Part shown: piece after piece, positions 38,107-47,300 of the stretch
Layout: every line of letters starts with the position of its first letter
Numbering within the stretch: position 1 is the stretch's first letter
From: Prauserella endophytica
Lineage (GTDB): Bacteria; Actinomycetota; Actinomycetes; Mycobacteriales; Pseudonocardiaceae
NCBI RefSeq assembly: GCF_005146945.1
Contig: NZ_SWMS01000002.1
Span: 310,001 to 374,000, forward strand
Reading direction: 5' to 3'
DNA length: 64,000 bases
Notes under the pieces: model-generated
Database searches by the model: none
Told to the model about the DNA's origin: nothing
Seen by the model: the letters and a program-made list of their open reading frames with translations, nothing else
Program-made: the position numbers and the translations under genes

Positions 38107-39308
38107 CGACGATGGCGAACGCGACAACGGGGCCGCTCGCCGGAGTGAAGGTGCTGGACCTCTCCCGGTTCATCGCAGGCCCGCTGTGCGCGCAGATACT
38201 GGCCGACTTCGGGGCCGAGGTGGTGAAGCTCGAGCGGCCGGGGGGAGAGGACTCGCGCCACCACGGGCCGTACTACCGCGACGAGAGCATCTACATGTTC
38301 CTGTACCACCGGAACAAGTACGACGCGAGCCTCGACACCCGCCACCCCGAGGCCCTCGGCATCCTGGAGCGGCTCATCGAATGGGCCGACGTGGTGGTGG
38401 AGAACTACCGGCCGGGCACGATCGAGAAGATGGGCATCGGCTACGAGCGCATGAAGGAGCTCAACCCCGACATCATCCTCGTGTCGATCTCCGGGTTCGG
38501 CCAGACCGGGCCCGATTCGCGCAGGGCGCTGTTCGACGCGATCTCCCAGGCGTCGTCGGGGCTGATGAGCATGACCGGGGAGCCCGACGGCAAACCGACG
38601 CTGAGCGGCACCTACATCGCCGACTACACCACGGGCTACCAGGGCGCGATCGGCGCACTCATGGCGATCCTGCACCGGGAGCGCACGGGCGAGGGCCAGC
38701 TGGTGGACATCGCGTCGTTCGACACGATGTTCTCCGCGCTGGGCATCCGGCTCATGTCGGAGCTGATGCTTGGGCAGGACATGCCGCGCAGCGGGTCGCG
38801 GGACCTGCTCACGGCCCCGGTCAACGTGTACGAGGCCGCGGACGGTCCGATCTACATCCAGGCGGGCACGGCGTCGCTGTTCCCGAGGCTGTGCGAGGTG
38901 ATGAAGCGGCCGGAGCTCGCCGACGACCCGCGCTTCGGCAGCGTCGAGGGCAGGATGGCGCACCAGGAGTACCTGGAGGGCGAGATCGGCGCATGGGCGG
39001 CGACCCTGACCACCGACGAGATCGCGCGGGTGCTCGACGACGCCGGGGTGCCCTACGCCAAGGTCGCCTCGGTCGCTGAGGTGGCTCGCTCACCGCAGAT
39101 CGCCGCGCGTGACATGATCGTCGAGTCCGAGCACCCCGAGCTCGGCATGATCCGGATGCCCGGCAACCCGGTCAAGCTGGAGAAGACCCCGCCCACGGTC
39201 CGCAAGGCGCCCCCTCGGGTGGGTGAGGACAACGAGTACGTCTACCGGACGATCCTTGGTATGTCGGGCGAGGACGTGGCCCGGCTGCGCGAGGCGGGAG
39301 CGATCTGA
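38103..39308 (+). CDS. CaiB/Frc family (class III) CoA-transferase
   Basis: 401 residues from ATG 38103, overlapping the ThDP gene by 4 bp. Signatures: LAGVKVLDLSRFIAGPLCAQILADFGAEVVKLERPGGED split over the first 50 residues, NKYDASLDTRHPEAL, WADVVVENYRPGTIEKMGIGYERM and ISGFGQTGPDSRR. The catalytic aspartate lies in the SLMSMTGEPDG/GTYIADYTTGYQGA region typical of the family. It would activate the pathway acid to its CoA ester for the hotdog and ThDP enzymes. Confidence 0.92.
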   Translation: MTTMANATTGPLAGVKVLDLSRFIAGPLCAQILADFGAEVVKLERPGGEDSRHHGPYYRDESIYMFLYHRNKYDASLDTRHPEALGILERLIEWADVVVENYRPGTIEKMGIGYERMKELNPDIILVSISGFGQTGPDSRRALFDAISQASSGLMSMTGEPDGKPTLSGTYIADYTTGYQGAIGALMAILHRERTGEGQLVDIASFDTMFSALGIRLMSELMLGQDMPRSGSRDLLTAPVNVYEAADGPIYIQAGTASLFPRLCEVMKRPELADDPRFGSVEGRMAHQEYLEGEIGAWAATLTTDEIARVLDDAGVPYAKVASVAEVARSPQIAARDMIVESEHPELGMIRMPGNPVKLEKTPPTVRKAPPRVGEDNEYVYRTILGMSGEDVARLREAGAI

Positions 39309-39310
39309 TC

Positions 39311-40027
39311 ATGGCGCACGCACCCAGGTATCGCGTGATCTACGACGACATCGTGTCGCAGATCCAGGAGGGGCTCTTGGCGCCCGCGGCACAGCTGCCC
39401 GGCGAGAACGACCTCGCCAGGCAGTACGGCGTCAGCCGGATGACCGTCCGCCAGGCGCTCGACCTGCTCGACTCCGACAACTTCGTCGTGCGCAGGCAGG
39501 GCAGCGGCACGTTCGTCAGCGAGACGGCGAAGCGCGGGCGCAGGCTCAACCGGCTCCGCTCGTTCGCCGACGAGATCGCGGGCACCGCGGGTGAGGTGTC
39601 GAGCCGGGTGGTGCGCGCCGAGACCGGCCCGGCCACGGCGGAGGTGGCCGCCGTCTTCGGCATCGCCGAGGGCGACGTGGTCAACCGCGTCACTCGCGTG
39701 CGCCTGATCGGCGGCGCGCCCGCCGCGCTGCAGGATGCCTGGGTGCCCTACTCGGTGGCCCCGTCACTGTGCCGCGAGCCGCTGCTCGGCGGTTCGCTCT
39801 ACCGGACGCTCACCGAGCGGTTCGGCGTGCAGCTGCGCTACGCCGACCAGTCCATGACCGGTGCGCTGCTGACCGCCGAGCAGGCGGGGCTGCTCGACGC
39901 CGAGCCGGGCGGCGCCGTCCTCGAGGCCCGGCGTACCACCTACGGCGCGGCCGCCGAGGTCGTCGAGTTCACCACGAGCTGGACGCTGCCCGCGTTCCCC
40001 GTGCTGCTGCGGATCGACGCCGAATGA
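39311..40027 (+). CDS. GntR-family regulator, HutC subfamily
   Basis: 238 residues. Winged HTH at 5-75 (RYRVIYDDIVSQIQEGLL, LARQYGVSRMTVRQALDLL, VVRRQGSGTFVSE) followed by a UTRA ligand-binding domain (RVTRVRLIGGAPAALQDAWVPYSVAPSL, LLDAEPGGAVLEARRTTY). UTRA domains usually bind a phosphorylated or carboxylated intermediate. It lies in the middle of the operon it probably controls through the site at 32958-32977. The stop overlaps the kinase start by 4 bp. Confidence 0.93.
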   Translation: MAHAPRYRVIYDDIVSQIQEGLLAPAAQLPGENDLARQYGVSRMTVRQALDLLDSDNFVVRRQGSGTFVSETAKRGRRLNRLRSFADEIAGTAGEVSSRVVRAETGPATAEVAAVFGIAEGDVVNRVTRVRLIGGAPAALQDAWVPYSVAPSLCREPLLGGSLYRTLTERFGVQLRYADQSMTGALLTAEQAGLLDAEPGGAVLEARRTTYGAAAEVVEFTTSWTLPAFPVLLRIDAE

Positions 40028-41463
40028 GCGGCGTCGTCGTGGCGGTCGACGTCGGCACCTCGGCCGTGCGCGCGGCGCTCGTGCACGCCGACGGGCAGGT
40101 CGTCACAGCGAACCAGATCCGCAGGGCCTCGGGAATCGGTGGCGAGACCTTCGACCCCGAGGCACTGCACAAGGACGTCGTCGCCGCGCTCGCCGGGCTT
40201 GCCGGTGGTCCGCGGCCGTCGGCGCTGGCGATCGCCGCGCACATCGGCACGGTCGCGGTGGACGCCGTTCTCCGGCCCGTCGAGGCCGGGGGAGGGTGGG
40301 CCGACCCGCGCGGCACCGATCGGATCGCCGCACTCGACGAGGACACCACGCGCGACCTCCTGCGGGCCTCCGGCCGCCCGGCGCCGACGGGGGGAGCGCT
40401 GGCCTACCTGCTCGGACTCGACCCCCGGGTGGCCGAGCGCGTCGCGGCCGTCCTTTCGCCCAAGGACTACCTGGTGGCCCGCCTGACCGGACGCGTGGTC
40501 ACCGACACCGTGGACGCCGCCTACACGCTGGCGTCCGACGTGCACGGCCGCGCGTGGAACACCGCGACGCTTGCCCGGGTCGGGCTCGACCCGGCGCTGT
40601 TCCCGCCGCAGGCCGAACCGGCGTCGGTCGTCGGCGAGCTCACCCGGGAGGCGGCCGAGGACACGGGACTGCCCGAGGGGCTGCCCGTGGTGGCGGGCGG
40701 CCCCGACGGCTCCGTCGGGCTCGGCCTGCTGCTGGGCACACGCGAGGACGTACTCGCCGACGTCGCGGGCACCACCGATGTCGTCGGCCGCCTGCTTCCC
40801 GCGGGGAGTGCCACGCCGCCCGGCGCGGTACTCAACCCGTCGGTGCTGCCTGAACGGTTCGTGGCGGGCGGGGCCACCGGGCTCACCGGCGGCGCGGTCG
40901 CCCGCTGGCGGGCACTGGCGGGCTCGGTCGAGGACGAGCGCCTCGCCGCCGTTGCGCCGGGGGCCGACGGACTCGTCGTGCTCCCGGCCATGACCGGGGC
41001 GCGCTTCCCGCTGTGGCGGCCCGGCTCACGCGGCGCGCTGCTCGGGCAGCGGCCCGAGCACGACGCGGCCCACCTGCTGCGCGCCGCGCAGGAGGCCGCG
41101 ACGTACACGGTGCGCGAGGGGCTGGACCTGCTCGACCCCTCTGGCCGGCTGCCCGTGGCGTTCGCCGGGGGCTCCGCCCGCAGCCCGCACGTCGCCCGGC
41201 TGCGCGCGGACGTGCTCGGCCGGCCGCTGCTGGTGTCGAGGGAGCCCGACGTGACCCTGCTCGGCGCCGCCTCACTCGCGTTCATCGGCTCTGGGGAGGT
41301 CACCGACCCGGACGTACTGCGCACGCGGCTCGTCGGCGCGCCACGCGAGGTGGAGCCCGATCCGGCCCGCGCGGCGCGCTACGCGGCGCTGTACGCGGAG
41401 TGGCTCCGGGCGCGCGACGCGGTCGACGGGCTGTCCGGGGACGGCGCCGGTCGCATGTCGTAG
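40024..41463 (+). CDS. FGGY-family carbohydrate kinase
   Basis: 479 residues of the hexokinase/actin-like fold: phosphate-1 loop VVAVDVGTSAVRAALV, YLVARLTGRVVTDTVDAAYTLASD, phosphate-2 DVLADVAGTTDVVGR and the adenosine motif AFAGGSARSPHVARLRADVLGRP. It is xylulokinase-like in length but the substrate loop is not diagnostic. It is the last gene of the operon, directly followed by a hairpin. A sugar or polyol kinase in a CoA-thioester operon is unusual and suggests that the substrate carries both a carboxyl and a hydroxyl group. Confidence 0.87.
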   Translation: MSGVVVAVDVGTSAVRAALVHADGQVVTANQIRRASGIGGETFDPEALHKDVVAALAGLAGGPRPSALAIAAHIGTVAVDAVLRPVEAGGGWADPRGTDRIAALDEDTTRDLLRASGRPAPTGGALAYLLGLDPRVAERVAAVLSPKDYLVARLTGRVVTDTVDAAYTLASDVHGRAWNTATLARVGLDPALFPPQAEPASVVGELTREAAEDTGLPEGLPVVAGGPDGSVGLGLLLGTREDVLADVAGTTDVVGRLLPAGSATPPGAVLNPSVLPERFVAGGATGLTGGAVARWRALAGSVEDERLAAVAPGADGLVVLPAMTGARFPLWRPGSRGALLGQRPEHDAAHLLRAAQEAATYTVREGLDLLDPSGRLPVAFAGGSARSPHVARLRADVLGRPLLVSREPDVTLLGAASLAFIGSGEVTDPDVLRTRLVGAPREVEPDPARAARYAALYAEWLRARDAVDGLSGDGAGRMS

Positions 41464-41485
41464 GGGCGACCGCGATGGCGGTCCC
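41464..41485 (+). terminator. Terminator hairpin after the kinase gene
   Basis: GACCGC (41468-41473), loop GATG, GCGGTC (41478-41483), extended by GG/CC on the outside. It starts right after the stop codon at 41463. Confidence 0.5.
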
Positions 41486-41813
41486 AGCTCGACGCGAGCG
41501 CCGGGTCGATGATGGCGAATCCGGTGCCGAGCGGGCCCGGCAGCGTGGCGGCCCCGCCGAGGGCGCCGGCGCAGGGTGCGACCGCAGTCGGCGATGCGGG
41601 CGCTGTGCGGCGTCCGGTCGGAACCGGGGTCGCGGTTCACGGGCGAGCCCGGCCCCTGTCCGCACGTCCCGCCGGCCACGAGTGCGGCGCCGCCCTCCAT
41701 CCGCGTGTCTCGCTCGTTCCTCTTCGTTGTGGCGCTCGCAGGTGGGCCGACCTTCCTCGTGACCTGGACAGCTCGACCGGTCCGGCAGTCAGGTCTCCGC
41801 ACCGGCAGCGGGC
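41486..41813. other. 328-bp region without a supported gene
   Basis: I see only short frames, mostly basic and proline-rich, on both strands. The GC-content and lack of repeats give no hint of a mobile element. The right end carries the promoter of the methyltransferase. Confidence 0.4.
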
Positions 41814-41827
41814 TATGGTTTCCGCCG
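41814..41827 (+). promoter_or_regulatory. Leaderless -10 element of the methyltransferase gene
   Basis: TATGGT (41814-41819), 7 bases, then GTG 41827: the same TANNNT-N7-start arrangement as at 17564 and 23291. This supports GTG 41827 rather than the ATG 41815, which lies inside the -10 element. No clear -35 is visible. Confidence 0.45.
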
Positions 41828-42474
41828 TGACCGAACCCTCCGTCCTGCATGACACCAGGAGTGCCTACGACGCCGTTGCGTCCCGCTACGCCGAACTTTT
41901 CAGCAATGTGCTCGAGACCTTGCCGATGGAACGTGCGATGCTGGCCGCTTTCGCCGAACTTGTGCGGGCCCACAACGCCGGACCGGTCGCCGACATCGGA
42001 TGTGGCCCCGGTCAGGTGACCGCGCATCTGCACGCGCTCGGGCCGGCCACCTTCGGCATCGACCTGTCCTCCGAGATGGTCGCCCTTGCCCGCCGAGCCC
42101 ATCCGGATCTGCGGTTCGAAGAGGGGTCGATGACCGCCTTGGACCTCGCCGACGGAGTTCTCGGCGGCATTCTCGCGTTCTACTCCATCATCCACACACC
42201 ACCGCGGCAGCTGCCGGTCGTGTTCACCGAGTTCCGGCGAGTGCTGGCGCCGGGCGGTCACCTGCTGCTCGGATTCTTCGCTGGTGACGACCCCCTGCCG
42301 CGGGAGTTCGATCACAAAGTGACGCTCGCCTATCGATGGTCGCCTGACAGTCTGGCGGAACTGTCGCGCCAGGCCGGGTTCGTCGAGGTCGCCCGGTTGC
42401 TGCGCGAGCCTCACGAGGACGAGCGGCAGTTCCAGCAGGCCCAGCTGCTGGTTCGCAAGCCCCAGGAGTCCTGA
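41827..42474 (+). CDS. Class I SAM-dependent methyltransferase
   Basis: 215 residues. Motif I is VADIGCGPGQVTAHL at about residues 55-69, followed by FGIDLSSEMVALARRAHPDL, the acidic EGSMTALDL, and the post-motif FTEFRRVLAPGGHLLLGFFAG. This is a general small-molecule methyltransferase fold; the acceptor is unknown. A very similar N-terminus (TRSAYDAVASRYAELF) is common in actinobacterial proteins of this group. It has its own leaderless promoter and is not in an operon. Confidence 0.9.
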   Translation: MTEPSVLHDTRSAYDAVASRYAELFSNVLETLPMERAMLAAFAELVRAHNAGPVADIGCGPGQVTAHLHALGPATFGIDLSSEMVALARRAHPDLRFEEGSMTALDLADGVLGGILAFYSIIHTPPRQLPVVFTEFRRVLAPGGHLLLGFFAGDDPLPREFDHKVTLAYRWSPDSLAELSRQAGFVEVARLLREPHEDERQFQQAQLLVRKPQES

Positions 42475-42896
42475 TCGCCCGCCGGGCCGTGATCGGCGGG
42501 CGTCCTCTCGAGCTTCGAGGAGGTGCTCTCGTCCCCGCGACCGAATCGGCCACAATAGACGGTGACGCAGTGCGGAGAGGCTTGTGCGGACGCGGGTTTG
42601 CGTCAGGTTCACCTCACCGTCCGTGGAGGGGGCTTGGATCGTTCCCGATCCTCCGTATGCCAGGTGCCCGCCCAGCCACTGCGGGGCGCCTCGGCGGCTG
42701 GCGAGGCCGGTGTGCCGGTGCGGGTGCGGATCACGAGGGCCTCCGGACATTCTCCTGGACTCCGGTGAGGGCAGCCGCCGCCCACCACACGACGCCGGCG
42801 AACCCCTGGCGCCTTTCTGGCGTGTCCCCCTCACCGATGAGTTTCGGCGGGGTCCTGGGTCTGTTCCGGTGACCGTGTCACGAGGAGGACAGAGAG
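42475..42896. other. 422-bp region without a supported gene
   Basis: Several overlapping short frames, none with a domain, a clear start or coding-like third-position bias. It includes the leader of the DHFR-fold gene, with GAGGAGG about 10 bases before ATG 42897. Confidence 0.4.
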
Positions 42897-43517
42897 ATGA
42901 CCACACGTACCGGCAAGGTGACCTGTGAACTGTCGATCTCGGCCCACGGATACTCGGCCGGGCTGAACCAGACCGAGGACCGCCCGTTCGGCGACGATGG
43001 CGCTGACGGCTGGGGCGGCAAGCTGCACGCCTGGATGTTCGACAGTCCCGAGGAGAACCGGGCAGAGGTCGAGCGGATGAACGTGGCCAAGGCTTTCATC
43101 ATGGGGCGGAACATGTTCGGCCCGGTGCGTGGCGAATGGGATCGGCAGTGGAACGGATGGTGGGGCGACAATCCGCCGTTCCACGCCCCGGTGTTCGTGC
43201 TCACCCACTACCCGCGCGATCCGCAGCCGATGGATGGCGGCACCACCTACCACTTCGTCACCGACGGAATCGAGTCCGCGTTGAAACGTGCGCGCCACGC
43301 TGCCGGGAACGGCGACGTCTCGATCCATGGCGGCGCCACCACCATCAACCAGTACCTCACCGCGGGCCTGGTCGACGAGCTGCGGCTGCACATCGTGCCG
43401 GTCACTCTCGGCGCGGGCACGCGGTTGTTCGACGGGGTTCCGGCGCTGGAACTCGAGCAGGTGGAGTCGCGGGCGGCGGGCTCGGTCACGCACGTCACCT
43501 ACCGCGTGCTGTCCTGA
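42897..43517 (+). CDS. Dihydrofolate reductase family protein
   Basis: 206 residues. It begins CELSISAHGYSAGLNQTEDRPFG, has the NADPH-domain segment AKAFIMGRNMFGPVRGEWD, the PVFVLTHYPRDP strand and the C-terminal DVSIHGGATTINQYLTAGLVDELRLHIVPVTLGAGTRLFDG. It is a second RibD-C/DHFR-like protein in the window, from a different subfamily than 3949-4599. No partner gene is attached; the function is unknown. Confidence 0.87.
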   Translation: MTTRTGKVTCELSISAHGYSAGLNQTEDRPFGDDGADGWGGKLHAWMFDSPEENRAEVERMNVAKAFIMGRNMFGPVRGEWDRQWNGWWGDNPPFHAPVFVLTHYPRDPQPMDGGTTYHFVTDGIESALKRARHAAGNGDVSIHGGATTINQYLTAGLVDELRLHIVPVTLGAGTRLFDGVPALELEQVESRAAGSVTHVTYRVLS

Positions 43518-43981
43518 ACCGTGGGGTGAATGCCCGGCTGCCGGTGGTTGAGTCCGACGGGCCGGTCGAGGTCGTCGGACCCGGCGGCCATGGCAGGAAC
43601 TGTCAGAGCGCTGGCATTCCGGCCGTCCGGGGCCGGGCGCACGATGAGCCCATACGGGCCGTCGTCGACGGCAAGCCGGTCACCAGCCAGGGCGTCACCC
43701 GCACCCGGGTCGAGGTCGGGCTGCTCGTGGTCCACGACAGCCGGAAACCGGGTGGCGGGAGCACCGGCCGTCCTCACCCCGGACGACGACGGAGTGCCGC
43801 CGCAGCGCCTTTGAGCGCTCAGTTGAGCACCTTGTGGTCTGGTCCACCATCAGGTCGGTCCGGGCTGTTATGGTCGGTGCCGGGCGCGGGAATGATCTTC
43901 GTGCCCTCCGTCGAGATCGGATAGCCGCGGCTGGCGACGGCGCTGGTCGGTGTGCTTGTGAAGCCTGGGGAGGCACCACCG
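43518..43981. other. 464-bp region upstream of the toxin locus
   Basis: No gene is convincing. A minus-strand frame (about 43499-43777) contains DDGPYGLIVRPAPDG and may be a gene fragment, but it overlaps the end of the DHFR-fold gene and lacks a ribosome-binding site. The right end holds GGGAGG 8 bases before the EspC-like start. Confidence 0.4.
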
Positions 43982-44314
43982 ATGGCGTTCGAAGTCGTGC
44001 CCGAGGACCTCGTCGCGCACGCGAGCCACCTGGACGGCATCACCGACCGGCTGCGGGTGGCCGTGTCCGCCGCGCAGACCGTCAGCATGGACGACAGCGC
44101 CTACGGGCTGCTCTGCTCGTTCCTCCCACCGGTCGTGAACCCGATGGAGGAAAAGGGATTGGAGGCCCTCGACGCGGCAGTCGAGGGCGTGACGGTGACG
44201 GCGGACAACGTCCGCAAGGCCGCCGACACCTACCGCGAGTCCGACAAGGCCCACACGGTGCCGATGACCGGCTTCGAACGGGACCTGGCAGCGGTGCGGG
44301 TACGCGACGTCTGA
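43982..44314 (+). CDS. EspC-like type VII secretion-associated protein
   Basis: 110 residues from ATG 43982. A single long helical hairpin: FEVVPEDLVAHASHLDGITDRLRVAVSAA and GLEALDAAVEGVTVTADNVRKAADTYRESDKAHT. The start (MAFEVVPEDLVAHASHLD) and the Y-x3-D element near the end (TYRESD) fit the ESX-1-associated EspC/WXG100-related family that accompanies ESX substrates in actinobacteria. It is 22 bases upstream of the Rhs gene, so the two are likely co-expressed and perhaps co-secreted. Confidence 0.75.
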   Translation: MAFEVVPEDLVAHASHLDGITDRLRVAVSAAQTVSMDDSAYGLLCSFLPPVVNPMEEKGLEALDAAVEGVTVTADNVRKAADTYRESDKAHTVPMTGFERDLAAVRVRDV

Positions 44315-44336
44315 CGGACGAGGAAAGGGACGCGCT

Positions 44337-47300
44337 GTGGGCAACCCTCTGGTGGCAGAGGTTCAGGACTCGACCGAGGCGTTCTCCGGGATACCGCTGC
44401 TGGAGTCGGTGAACGACACCACCAAGGCGATCGAGAGCGGTGAGTGGGCCGGCGCCGTGCTCGGCGCGGTCGGCGCGGGGCTCGACGCGCTGGGCATGGC
44501 GATGGACCCGTTCGGCGCCATCCTGTCCGCCGGGGTCGGCTGGCTGATGGAGCACGTCGGCCCGCTCTCCGACGCGCTCGACGGGCTCACGGGCGACCCG
44601 GACACCATCAAGGCGCACTCGGAGACCTGGAAGAACGTCAGCACCGAGCTGACGGCGATCAGCGCCGACCTGCGGAGGCTGATCGAGGAGGACACGGCCG
44701 GCTGGACCGGGCCCGCCGCCGACTCCTACCGCGAACGCGGCGCTGACACGGCCACGCTGATCACCGCCGCCCAGTCCGCCGCCGACGGCGCCTCCAGCGG
44801 TATCGGCACGGCAGGCGAGGTCGTGGGCGCCGTGCGGACGCTCGTGCGCGACATCATCGCCGACCTCGTCGGGCACATGATCAGCTGGGCGCTGCAGGTG
44901 CTGCTGACGCTCGGCATCGGCATGGCGTGGGTAGTGCCGCAGGTCGTGGCCGCGGTGGCGAAGACGGCCACGCAGATCGCCGACCTCACCAAGAAACTGG
45001 TGGACGCGCTGTCGAAGCTCTCGCCGCTGCTGCGCTCGCTCGGCGACTCCTTCAGCGACGCCGCCGCCGCGCTGAAGCGCATCAAGGACGGCAAGATCGA
45101 CGTCCCGCCGCCGGTCAGGAGCGGCCCGGAGCCGAAGCCCGGCGACACCGACTTCAAGGGCGACAAGTACGAGAGCCCCGGCTCCACCGGCGGCCAAACC
45201 ACCGCCAGTGGCGACAGGGGCGGCGGCACCGTCGCCAGCGGCGACACCGGCAAGACCGACCCGCCACAGCCGCCGAAGACGGACCCGCCCAAGACCGAGC
45301 CCGCCCCCAAGAACGACGTCACCTCGACGCCTCCGCCGCCCCCGGTCCAGCAGCCGAAGAAGGGCGGCGACGCCACCACGGCCAGCTCCGTCAAGCCCGA
45401 CCCCGCGCGCGAACGATCGGTGCGGCCCCCGGACCGCAACTGCAAGGGCGACCCGGTCGACGTCGCCACCGGCGAGGTGATCCTGCCGCAGGCCGACCTG
45501 GAGTTGCCGGAGCTGCTGCTGGAGCGCGTGCACGTCTCGTCGTACCGCGCGGGCCGCTGGTTCGGCCCGTCCTGGGCGTCCACAGTGGACCAGCGGCTGG
45601 AGGTCGACGCCACGGACGTCTGTTTCGTCGGCCCCGACGGCGTCATCCTGGTCTACCCGGTGCCCGCCGCCGGTGACACGGTGCTTCCGGTGGAGGGACC
45701 ACGCTGGCCGCTGTCCCGGCACGCTGACGGTGGCTTCACAGTCGCCCAGCCGGTTCCCGGCAGGACACTGCATTTCGCCGGGACCGGGCGGTTGCTGCCG
45801 CTGCGGGCCGTCGAGCACGCCGACGGTGCGCGCACCGAGTTCGCCTACGACGACGCGGGCGTGCCCGTCCGGCTGACGCACTCCAGCGGTATCCGGGTGG
45901 GACTCCGGTCGGACGGCGCGCGGCTGGTGGAGCTGAGCGTGCTCGGCGCCGACGGGGCGCCGGACGTGCGCGTGCTGACCTACCGCTACGACGAGGAGGG
46001 CAGGCTCAGCGAGGTCGTGAACTCCTCCGGCCTGCCGCTGCGGTACGACTACGACGCCGAGGGCAGGCTGACGGGCTGGCAGGACCGCAACGGAGTCTGG
46101 TACCGCTACGTCTACGACTCGGCAGGCCGGTGCGTGCGCACGGTGGGCGCCGAGGGCTTCCTGGACGGCGTGTTCGAGTACGACCGGCGGCGCGGGCGCA
46201 CCCGGCACACCGACTCGCTCGGCCACACCAGCGTGTTCGAGCTGAACGACGCGGGCCAGACCGTCCGGGAGACCGACCCGCTCGGCAACGTCACGGCCTT
46301 CGAGTGGGACCGCTACGACCGGCTGCTCTCCCGCACCGATCCGCTGGGCCGCGTCACCCGGTACGCCTACGACGACGAGGGCAGGCCGCTGCGGGTCACG
46401 CGCCCCGACGGCAGCGTCCTCACCCTCGAGGACGGGGTGCCTGCTTCGGTCGCCGTGTACGGAGACGGCCGGGTCTGGCGCCGGTTCTACGCCGACGGCG
46501 CCGCGCCCGACCCCGTGCGGGAGCCGGTGGGCGTCGCCACCGCGGGGCTGCCCGCGCCGGAACCCGCCGCCGAGCCGGAACCGGTGGAGCGCGACCAGTT
46601 CGGCAGGCCCCGCGCGGTGCGGGAGGCCGATGGGGGAGTGGTTCTGCTGGGCTGGACGGTCGACGGGCAGCGTGCCTCCCGGACCGGTCCCCGCCGGGAG
46701 CGCGCGCTGTGGCGCTATGACGGAGAGGGCAACGAGACCGAGCACATCGACGAGCTCGGCCGGGTCACCCGGCGCGAGTACGGTCCGTTCGACCTGCTCA
46801 CCGCCATGGTCGACCCCGCGGGCGCGCGCACGGCCTACGGCTACGACACCGAGCTGCGGCTGGTGTCGGTCACCGACCCCCTGGGCCGAGTGTGGTCCTT
46901 CCGCTACGACGCCGCGGGCAGGCTGGCCGGGCAGACCGACTTCGACGGCAGGACGTGGGCCTACGGCTACGACGCGGCCGGACAGCTCGTGCGCTCGCAG
47001 GGCCCGGAGGGCGGAGTCACCGAGTACCGGTACGACGTGCTCGGCAACCTCGTCGAGGTCCACGCGCCCGACGGGCTCACCACCTACGCCTACGACCCGG
47101 TCGGCGAGGTCGTGCGGGTGGCCTCGGCGACCTCGGTGGTGGAGTTCGAGCGCGACGAGTACGGGCGCGTCGTCCGCGAGACGGTCGACGGCCTTTCCGT
47201 GACCTTCGCCTACGACGAGGGACGCAACACGATCCGGCGACGGACCCCGTCGGGTGCGGAGAGCGAATGGTCCTTCGACGAGCGGGACCGGCCGATCGCG

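Noticed and set aside
35155-38127. A 990-codon minus-strand open frame over the MHS, hotdog and ThDP genes
   Set aside because: Composition is His/Arg/Val/Gly-rich and antisense to three well-supported genes.
41272-42906. A 544-codon minus-strand frame over the kinase 3' end and methyltransferase
   Set aside because: No recognisable domain, and it crosses a clear plus-strand methyltransferase gene.
43499-43777. Minus-strand 92-codon frame containing DDGPYGLIVRPAPDG
   Set aside because: Overlaps the end of a solid gene and has no ribosome-binding site; left as unassigned intergenic sequence.
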